Below are positions 58,908 through 64,000 of a stretch of DNA of 64,000 nt, one piece after another. Under the pieces are notes generated by a model. It had not been told where the DNA came from. It worked only from the letters and a program-made list of their open reading frames with translations, and did no database searches. This DNA comes from CAVYUC01 sp963816685 (lineage in GTDB: Bacteria > Bacteroidota > Bacteroidia > Bacteroidales > Prolixibacteraceae). Made by a program: the position numbers and the translations under genes. Location of the stretch: NCBI GenBank assembly GCA_963816685.1, contig CAWFMB010000005.1, positions 180,276-244,275 on the forward strand, written 5' to 3'. Each line of letters opens with the position of its first letter. Position 1 is the stretch's first letter.

Positions 58908-58973
58908 GTGTGAATGATGTAACTCTTATACAGAATTGTGTAACGCTTTATAACTGTTAAATTATCAACTTGC
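58908..58973 (+). promoter_or_regulatory. 37-nt direct-repeat element plus degenerate -7 box, promoter of the 59-62 kb unit
   Basis: GTGTGAATGATGTAAC, ten bases, AATTGTGTAAC (58908-58944), then CAACTTGC at 58966-58973. Confidence 0.82.
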
Positions 58974-59031
58974 TAACGTGGAAATTTATTCACAACTGTT
59001 CCGCCAGTTGCGGAAATTTAACATAAAGAAT

Positions 59032-59484
59032 ATGAAAACGCAAAAAATAAACCAGTCGGTGAGAAGGTTGCTTTTGTTAATTTTTACGGTAATGATGATA
59101 ATTCCTTTTACATCGTGTGCCAAAAAAATTGATTTTCTCAACTCAACAGTAGTTCCGGCAGCAAAAGGTTCTGTAAAAGTGACAATGGACAATAACAAGA
59201 ATTATATTATAAAAATCGAGGTATCGGATCTGGCAGAGGTTGAAAGGGTTCAGCCCTCAAAAAACACATATGTGGTTTGGATGGAGACAGACCAGGGAAA
59301 CTCTGAAAACCTGGGACAGTTAAACAGCTCTACAAGCTTTTTATCAAAACGCCATAATGCTTCTCTGGAAACAGCATCCTCATATAAGCCTGTAAAAATA
59401 TTTATTACCACCGAAGAGGGTGTAAATACTCAACATCCCGGTAACCTGGTAGTATTAACTACCGAAAATTTCAAGTTGAAATAA
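59032..59484 (+). CDS. Lipoprotein of unknown function
   Basis: 150 residues from ATG 59032 (MKTQKINQSVRRLLLLIF); a GTG 18 codons earlier is possible but lengthens the leader. Lipobox FTSC (about C29). The body (KGSVKVTMDNNKNYIIKIEVSDLAEVERVQP, YVVWMETDQGN) has the strand pattern of a beta-sandwich and resembles small Bacteroidota lipoproteins of unknown role. First gene of a rightward set driven by the 37-nt element at 58908. Confidence 0.78.
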   Translation: MKTQKINQSVRRLLLLIFTVMMIIPFTSCAKKIDFLNSTVVPAAKGSVKVTMDNNKNYIIKIEVSDLAEVERVQPSKNTYVVWMETDQGNSENLGQLNSSTSFLSKRHNASLETASSYKPVKIFITTEEGVNTQHPGNLVVLTTENFKLK

Positions 59485-59512
59485 AACATGACATTAACCA
59501 CTAATATTTAAT

Positions 59513-60013
59513 ATGAAAAAACAAATCTTGATTTACGTTTTACTGATTACAGCAGGTACAATTTCTGCACAAGGTCCAATTTCAAAAGGTCAATCGCAGA
59601 TTAATGCAGGAGTGGGGTTTTCATCATGGGGGACTCCTGTTTACATTGGATTCGACCACGGAGTGCACCCCGATGTATCCCTGGGGGCAGAATTATCTTT
59701 CCGCTCATACAATGAAAACAGGCACAATTCTAAGTACCGTCACTCTATCATTGGTATTTCAGGTAATGCAAATTATCATTTCAACAGGGTATTGAATATT
59801 CCGTCTCCATGGGATTTCTATGCAGGATTAAATCTTGGATTTTATAACTGGAACTCTCCCAATGATTATGAAGGTTCTCATACATCGGATATTGGACTTG
59901 GTGCTCAAATTGGCGGGCGGTATTATTTCAGCAACAAAGTAGGATTGAATCTTGAATTTGGCGGAGGAAATGCATTCAGTGGCGGAAAATTCGGATTAAC
60001 TATAAAAATATAA
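59513..60013 (+). CDS. Outer-membrane beta-barrel protein
   Basis: 166 residues: signal peptide ending GTISAQ, then eight or so amphipathic strands (QINAGVGFSSWGTPVYIGFDHG, VSLGAELSFRSYNEN, SIIGISGNANYHFNRV, WDFYAGLNLGFYNW, IGLGAQIGGRYYFS, GLNLEFGGGNAFSGG). It belongs to the small-porin/OMP_b-brl class with no assignable substrate. It lies 28 bases after the lipoprotein gene and two bases before the CsbD-like gene. Confidence 0.88.
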   Translation: MKKQILIYVLLITAGTISAQGPISKGQSQINAGVGFSSWGTPVYIGFDHGVHPDVSLGAELSFRSYNENRHNSKYRHSIIGISGNANYHFNRVLNIPSPWDFYAGLNLGFYNWNSPNDYEGSHTSDIGLGAQIGGRYYFSNKVGLNLEFGGGNAFSGGKFGLTIKI

Positions 60014-60015
60014 TT

Positions 60016-60219
60016 ATGGAAGCAAAATTTAATGTAACTCAGTGGGGAAGTATAAGTGATAAACTCCAGAAAAGGTATCCTGAATTAACCAATGCTGATT
60101 TGATGTGGGGGAGAACTACCGGAGAAGATTTGATTCAAATGATTTCCTCCAAGTTGGGTAAATCACAGAAGGATCTTTTGGATATTATCGATTCATTTGA
60201 TTATTTACCAACAACTTAG
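60016..60219 (+). CDS. CsbD-like general stress protein
   Basis: 67 residues, all helical: WGSISDKLQKRYPELTNADLMW, GRTTGEDLIQMISSKLGKSQKDLLDII. This matches the CsbD-like small stress proteins of Bacteroidota (WxxIxxKLxxxYxxLTxxDL then KLGKSxxxL). Function unknown; CsbD is part of the sigma-B stress regulon in Bacillus. Starts two bases after the preceding stop. Confidence 0.85.
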   Translation: MEAKFNVTQWGSISDKLQKRYPELTNADLMWGRTTGEDLIQMISSKLGKSQKDLLDIIDSFDYLPTT

Positions 60220-60253
60220 ATGAACACAGTAAAATTTACATAAAAACATTAAA

Positions 60254-61159
60254 ATGAACTATTTGTATTTAATTATTCCTGTAGTACTCATTCTGTTTGC
60301 AGGAATCAGAATTGTAAGACCTACACACCGTGGCCTTATTGAGCGGCTTGGGAAGTATAAGAAACTTGCAGATCCTGGATTTCACTGGATCATTCCTCTT
60401 GTTGATCGTCTTTTTATGGTAAATATCACCGAACAAATGGTGGATGCCGAGCCGCAGGAAATTATTACAAACGACAACCTGAATGCAAGCGTGGATGCCC
60501 AGGTCTATTTCAGGGTAAAACCTGACGAGGAAAGTATAAAGGGTTCTACTTATGATGTTGACAACTACCAGTGGCAGATTGTGAATCTTGCCCGCACAAC
60601 GCTCCGTAATATTATTGGCACACTTACCTTAAAGTCGGCCAACAGCGAACGTGGAAAAATAAACACCGAATTGCATGAAACCTTGCATAAGGAAACCAAA
60701 AGCTGGGGCATTGAAATTATACGTACTGAATTAAAACAGATTGATCCCCCTTCTGATGTTCAGGAAACCATGAACAAGGTGGTAAAAGCTGAAAATGAAA
60801 AAATAGCAGCCATTGATTCAGCCACCGCAGCCGAAACAGTTGCCGATGGTGTAAAACGTGCTAAAATAAAGGAAGCTGAAGGGTACAAACAGTCGAAAAT
60901 ATTGCATGCCGAAGGGGAAGCAGAAGCCATAAAACTGGTGAATGAAGCAGCCGATAAATATTTTATTGGAAATGCGCAGCTGCTTCGAAAACTTGAAGCA
61001 CTGGAAGCTTCACTCGGGAATAATGCAAAAATAGTCATCCCTACTGGTTCCGACCTTGTAAATATTATTGGTGAAATGGCCGGTATCGTGCCTTTGGAAA
61101 AAGGCATAAAGAAAAATAATATCCCGGGAAAATTGCTTGAAAAAATTCCCCGAGGGTAA
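60254..61159 (+). CDS. SPFH/Band 7 (stomatin-like) membrane protein
   Basis: 301 residues: one N-terminal membrane helix (2-20), SPFH domain (about 22-185: IRIVRPTHRGLIERLGKYKK, NASVDAQVYFRVKPDE, NLARTTLRNIIGTLTL) and an Ala/Glu-rich coiled coil (KVVKAENEKIAAIDSATAAE, SKILHAEGEAEAIKLVN). Slipin/stomatin proteins form large rings that organise membrane microdomains and shield proteases. No NfeD gene is adjacent. Part of the unit beginning at 59032. Confidence 0.93.
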   Translation: MNYLYLIIPVVLILFAGIRIVRPTHRGLIERLGKYKKLADPGFHWIIPLVDRLFMVNITEQMVDAEPQEIITNDNLNASVDAQVYFRVKPDEESIKGSTYDVDNYQWQIVNLARTTLRNIIGTLTLKSANSERGKINTELHETLHKETKSWGIEIIRTELKQIDPPSDVQETMNKVVKAENEKIAAIDSATAAETVADGVKRAKIKEAEGYKQSKILHAEGEAEAIKLVNEAADKYFIGNAQLLRKLEALEASLGNNAKIVIPTGSDLVNIIGEMAGIVPLEKGIKKNNIPGKLLEKIPRG

Positions 61160-61256
61160 CCGGACAACAGCCCGATGCACATGAAAAGGCAGGAATCCGG
61201 TTTTGATTATCCATGCTAAAAAGCGAAGTGATTTCAAAATCAATAAAAAAAGAGCG

Positions 61257-61799
61257 ATGAAAACAATACTAAATGCCGGGCCAAAAACAATTCCTGGTTT
61301 TGTTCAGGAACTCGATGTGTTTGGTCAGGTAAAATCAAAAAGAACAGCAGGATTTAAACGATTTACATATAAATCCAAAAATGCTCCGGATCTGAACGTC
61401 AATTATGCAGGACTCGGTATTCGGTCTTTAGCAACCTTCATCGATCTGGTCATTGTCTTTATCGTTTTATTTATTCCCGAAATCCTTCTCTTTTCGTTCA
61501 GGTTTGACGACCTGGATTTAAATGCTTATCGTGTTTTTACTGCTTTGGGCACCTGGATTTTTTATCATGCTGCATTCGAAAGTTCCAAATACCAGGCAAC
61601 ACCGGGTAAAATGCTGCTGAACATAAAAGTTATCGGCTTGTACGGGAAAAGTATAAGTGTTGTACGGGGAATATTCCGGTCTTTGTCGGTGTTCATATCG
61701 CTTGTGCCTTTTGGCCTTGGAATATGGTACATTTCAACCGATCCCAAAAAACGGGGCTGGCACGATTTAATAGCGGGTTCTTATGTAATAAAATCTTAA
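61257..61799 (+). CDS. RDD-family membrane protein
   Basis: About 180 residues from ATG 61257 (MKTILNAGPKTIPGF); a TTG 18 codons upstream is less likely. The RDD motif is seen in LGIRSLATFIDLVIVFIVLF (R and D of the first helix) followed by helices and KYQATPGKMLLNIKVIGLYGK, the standard RDD second signature. Usually three membrane helices, sometimes linked to Na+/H+ antiport or osmolyte stress. It follows the SPFH gene by about 97 bases. Confidence 0.85.
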   Translation: MKTILNAGPKTIPGFVQELDVFGQVKSKRTAGFKRFTYKSKNAPDLNVNYAGLGIRSLATFIDLVIVFIVLFIPEILLFSFRFDDLDLNAYRVFTALGTWIFYHAAFESSKYQATPGKMLLNIKVIGLYGKSISVVRGIFRSLSVFISLVPFGLGIWYISTDPKKRGWHDLIAGSYVIKS

Positions 61800-61809
61800 A
61801 TCAATAAAA

Positions 61810-62211
61810 ATGAAATCAGCAAAACAATTAGGTATATGGATGGATCATTCTACCGCCAGTATTATGGAATTATCGAATGGCATAGTCATTTCAAAAATGC
61901 TGGAATCCACTCCGGCATTTCCCGAACAAGTTGAAAATTTAAGATTGGATGAAAGCCTGATGCACCATAAAGAGCAAAAGCAACATACTGATTTTTATAA
62001 AAAATTAAGCTACATTATAAATGATTACAGCGAAGTTCTTCTTTTTGGACCCACCGATGCCAAATCAGAATTATTCAATTTATTAAAAAACAACAGGCAG
62101 TTTGAAAAAATTAAAATTTCAATTCAACCTGCAGGCAAGATGACCGAAAATCAGCAGGAAGCCTTTGTAAAAGACTATTTTACGACGCAAAGAGAAATAA
62201 TGAACAAGTAA
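61810..62211 (+). CDS. Release-factor/host-attachment-like cytoplasmic protein
   Basis: 133 residues. KQLGIWMDHSTASIMELSNG at the N-terminus, FYKKLSYIINDYSEVLLFGPTDAKSELFNLL in the middle and IQPAGKMTENQQEAFVKDYF at the C-terminus follow the core of bacterial eRF1-like/host-attachment-type families (a beta-strand with D-H, then the GP-x-AK-x-EL-x-N-LL helix). A role with stressed ribosomes has been proposed for relatives; function here is not shown. Starts ten bases after the RDD gene and one base before the PIG-L gene. Confidence 0.75.
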   Translation: MKSAKQLGIWMDHSTASIMELSNGIVISKMLESTPAFPEQVENLRLDESLMHHKEQKQHTDFYKKLSYIINDYSEVLLFGPTDAKSELFNLLKNNRQFEKIKISIQPAGKMTENQQEAFVKDYFTTQREIMNK

Positions 62212-62212
62212 A

Positions 62213-62857
62213 ATGGATGACTCAAAATCGAAAAATGTCGCGGTGATTGTTGCGCATCCCAACGATGAAACATTGTGGGCCGGCGGAACAATACTGAGTC
62301 ATCCTTTCTGGAATTGTTTTGTAATTTCGGTTTGTCGCGGAAACGATGCTGAACATGCATCAAAGTTTTTTAACGCCTTAAAAGTACTTAAAACAGAAGG
62401 TATTTTAGGTGAATTGGATAATGGCCCCGAACAAAATCCATTGGACGAAGCAGAGGTTGAACAGGCTATTTTAAACCTGTTGCCCGAAAAACATTACGAT
62501 TTGATTATTTCGCATAACCCGAACGGGGAACGTATCAGTCATTTGCGGCAACGGGAGGTTAGCCGGGCAGTTATTAATCTTTGGAACAACAACAAAATAG
62601 CGTCGGATGAACTCCGGACTTTTGCTTACGATGACGGAAATAAAAAGTACCATCCCCGGGCAATTGAAAATGCTGCAATTTGCCGGCCGCTCACCAAACG
62701 CACATGGCTTCGAAAATACAGCATTCTGCGCGAAACTTACGGTTTCGAAAAGGACAGCTGGGAGGTTAAAACAACTCCACGCGAAGAAGCCTTCTGGCAA
62801 TTTACCAATCCGTTTCTTGCACGGAAATGGTTAAATAACGGAGGGGTTTACCGATGA
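62213..62857 (+). CDS. PIG-L-like deacetylase with altered catalytic motif
   Basis: 214 residues. The PIG-L/MshB signature AHPDDExxxxGG is present as AHPNDETLWAGGTIL, so the first Asp, the catalytic base in MshB-type enzymes, is Asn while the zinc-binding His and second Asp are kept. The second zinc motif is SHNPNGERISHLRQREV. These enzymes remove acetyl groups from N-acetylglucosamine derivatives. With the Asp-to-Asn change activity is doubtful; it might bind a ligand or hydrolyse slowly. It is translationally close to the preceding gene (one-base gap). Confidence 0.82.
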   Translation: MDDSKSKNVAVIVAHPNDETLWAGGTILSHPFWNCFVISVCRGNDAEHASKFFNALKVLKTEGILGELDNGPEQNPLDEAEVEQAILNLLPEKHYDLIISHNPNGERISHLRQREVSRAVINLWNNNKIASDELRTFAYDDGNKKYHPRAIENAAICRPLTKRTWLRKYSILRETYGFEKDSWEVKTTPREEAFWQFTNPFLARKWLNNGGVYR

Positions 62858-62991
62858 AGGTGTTGGTTTAATATGATATCCATCCTCGCCCGGAGGTCTT
62901 GCTACCCACCAATGCCATTTCCCGCAATTTTATGCCTTATCTGAATTGGGTTCCGCCAGGTCGTATATAAAAATAAAAAATTTAAAAAATC

Positions 62992-63750
62992 ATGAAACGA
63001 ACAGAAAACAAAGTAGTCATCGTAACAGGTGGCGCATTGGGAATAGGTCGCGAAACGTGTCTTTTATTGGCAAAAGAAGGTGCAAAAGTCGCTGTAACTG
63101 ATGTTCTTGAAAAAGAAGGTCAAAAGTTAGCTGAAGAAATTAATCAATCTGGTGGTGTAGCAAAGTTCTGGCATCTTGATGTAGCAGACGAACAAGAGGT
63201 TGAAAAAGTTTATGCCGGGGTAGTCAAGGAATTTGGAAAACTGGATGCCACAGTTAATAATGCCGGAATTGCCGGAGTTGACAAGCCGACCCATGAATTA
63301 ACTGAAAAAGAGTGGGATGTAGTGATGAATGTAAACGTAAAAGGAGTTTTCTTTTGCACGAAACATGCCATTCCTTACCTGCAAAAATCGGGAAAAGGAA
63401 GCATTGTTAACCTTTCCTCCATTTACGGATTGGTAGGAGCTGGAGATATTCCTCCGTATCATGCTTCAAAAGGTGCAGTCAGGTTGATGACAAAAAATGA
63501 TGCACTTATCTATGCAAAAGACAATATAAGAGTGAACTCTGTGCATCCGGGATTTATTTGGACACCACTGGTTGAGAAGTTGGGTAAAAATAATCCTGAT
63601 TTCAGAAAACAGTTGGATAGCCTGCACCCGATTGGACATGTTGGTGAATCGATAGATATTGCGTACGGAATACTTTACCTGGTATCTGACGAATCAAAAT
63701 TTGTTACCGGAAGTGAATTGGTAATCGATGGCGGCTATACTTGTAAATAA
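62992..63750 (+). CDS. Short-chain dehydrogenase/reductase
   Basis: 252 residues with the classical SDR layout: cofactor motif TGGALGIGRETC (TGxxxGIG), NNAGIAG, catalytic Ser in VNLSSIYGLVG and Tyr/Lys in YHASKGAV, and the C-terminal VTGSELVIDGGYTCK. The Asp after the second strand (VTDVLEKEG) suggests preference for NAD(H). Substrate unknown; sequence style is near bile-acid/sugar alcohol dehydrogenases. The VIT-type gene starts six bases downstream. Confidence 0.92.
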   Translation: MKRTENKVVIVTGGALGIGRETCLLLAKEGAKVAVTDVLEKEGQKLAEEINQSGGVAKFWHLDVADEQEVEKVYAGVVKEFGKLDATVNNAGIAGVDKPTHELTEKEWDVVMNVNVKGVFFCTKHAIPYLQKSGKGSIVNLSSIYGLVGAGDIPPYHASKGAVRLMTKNDALIYAKDNIRVNSVHPGFIWTPLVEKLGKNNPDFRKQLDSLHPIGHVGESIDIAYGILYLVSDESKFVTGSELVIDGGYTCK

Positions 63751-63755
63751 ATGAA

Positions 63756-64000
63756 GTGGAAAAAGAAAATCATTTTGTAAAAAAAAGCGGTTGGCTCAGA
63801 GCATCAGTACTTGGCGCCAACGATGGTATTCTTTCTACCACCAGTTTAGCCATTGGAGTTGCTGCTGCAAGCGCGGCAAGAGACCCAATCGTTTCGGCAA
63901 CCCTGGCTGGCCTGGTTGCGGGAGATCTGTCAATGGCTGCAGGAGAATATGTTTCTGTAAGTTCACAACTGGACATTGAAACCGCAGATTTAAAAAGGGA
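63756..64000 (+). CDS. VIT1/CCC1-family transporter, partial (runs off right edge)
   Basis: 81 codons visible from a GTG at 63756 (MEKENHFVKKSGWLRASVLG); the gene continues past the window. The N-terminal signatures of the vacuolar iron transporter family are clear: LGANDGILSTTSLAIGVAAAS and AGLVAGDLSMAAGEYVSVSSQLDIETAD. Members move Fe2+ or Mn2+. An ATG at 63751 is out of frame and leads to a stop within ten codons, so the GTG is the best start. It starts six bases after the SDR gene. Confidence 0.9.
   Translation, partial: MEKENHFVKKSGWLRASVLGANDGILSTTSLAIGVAAASAARDPIVSATLAGLVAGDLSMAAGEYVSVSSQLDIETADLKR

Larger units (their letters stand above)
58505..59031. other. Intergenic region with REP-like palindromes and a regulon promoter
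   Basis: 527 bases between the sigma gene and the next lipoprotein. 58589-58687 holds nested palindromes described separately, 58908-58973 the last 37-nt promoter element. Short frames between them have no recognisable product. Confidence 0.55.

Noticed and set aside
29004..58944. Reading the two GTAAC blocks of the 37-nt element as -35 and -10 of an ECF sigma promoter (16-nt spacer)
   Set aside because: The spacing would suit an ECF promoter, but the TACCTTTG box at a fixed distance in all eleven cases fits a housekeeping -7 element and starts closer to the genes. Kept only as an alternative.
1..64000. CRISPR arrays, insertion sequences, prophage, rRNA or tRNA genes
   Set aside because: No regularly spaced repeats, transposase or integrase frames, or recognisable RNA gene sequences were found on either strand.

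Overview
The window looks like a chromosomal segment of a Bacteroidota bacterium, probably a marine or sediment member of the Marinilabiliales/Prolixibacteraceae type; the rank below phylum is inference. Support comes from moderate AT richness, TAnnTTTG-type -7 promoter elements, a type IX secretion C-terminal domain, DUF6090, a DUF6266 remnant, and many outer-membrane beta-barrel and OmpA-type lipoproteins. I see no rRNA, tRNA, CRISPR array, insertion sequence or phage module.

Layout. 0-7.4 kb: exported (mostly Tat-type) catabolic proteins: a serine hydrolase, a GHL6-like glycosidase, a Gfo/Idh/MocA oxidoreductase and a frameshifted PQQ-propeller gene. 8-15.5 kb: an HMA-like secreted protein, a TPR protein, and a leftward cluster of lipoprotein cytochrome c, D15-like outer-membrane protein, a cupredoxin/polyferredoxin membrane protein and an FG-GAP protein, suggestive of envelope electron transfer. 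15.6-19.3 kb: DUF6090, TMEM175-like channel and two quinone-reductase-like MDR enzymes. 19.6-28.9 kb: a stretch bounded by two 235-bp direct repeats, with a Vat-like acetyltransferase, Crp-family regulator, cupin, serine hydrolase, T9SS cargo, and a small membrane-anchored coiled-coil protein next to an M1 metallopeptidase.

29-64 kb is an envelope and general-stress island: YtxH, AI-2E, an Mla/MCE lipid-transport operon with a BamA-like partner, OmpA lipoproteins, L,D-transpeptidases, DnaJ, a sugar transferase, a CheB-CheR-PAS protein, a second copy of the small-protein/M1-peptidase module, Thivi_2564, lmo0937 and CsbD-type mini-proteins, a hybrid histidine kinase, M48 protease, ECF sigma factor, SPFH, RDD, a release-factor-like protein, PIG-L, SDR and a VIT-type transporter. 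Eleven transcription units between 29.0 and 59.0 kb start with the same 37-nt direct-repeat element (half-sites with a 21-nt period), followed exactly 22 nt later by a TACCTTTG-like -7 box. This is the strongest candidate for an undescribed system: one activator controlling an island of envelope-stress genes.

The island also holds decayed genes: a deleted and nonsense-mutated copy of the ECF sigma gene, a sigma fragment with a truncated membrane protein fused to a DUF6266 remnant, a thioredoxin remnant, and an outer-membrane protein frameshifted just before its C-terminal signature. Two 160-bp identical sequences lie in inverted orientation at 4.4 and 21.2 kb, each containing the same 36-codon ORF and each ending at or next to the start of a gene.
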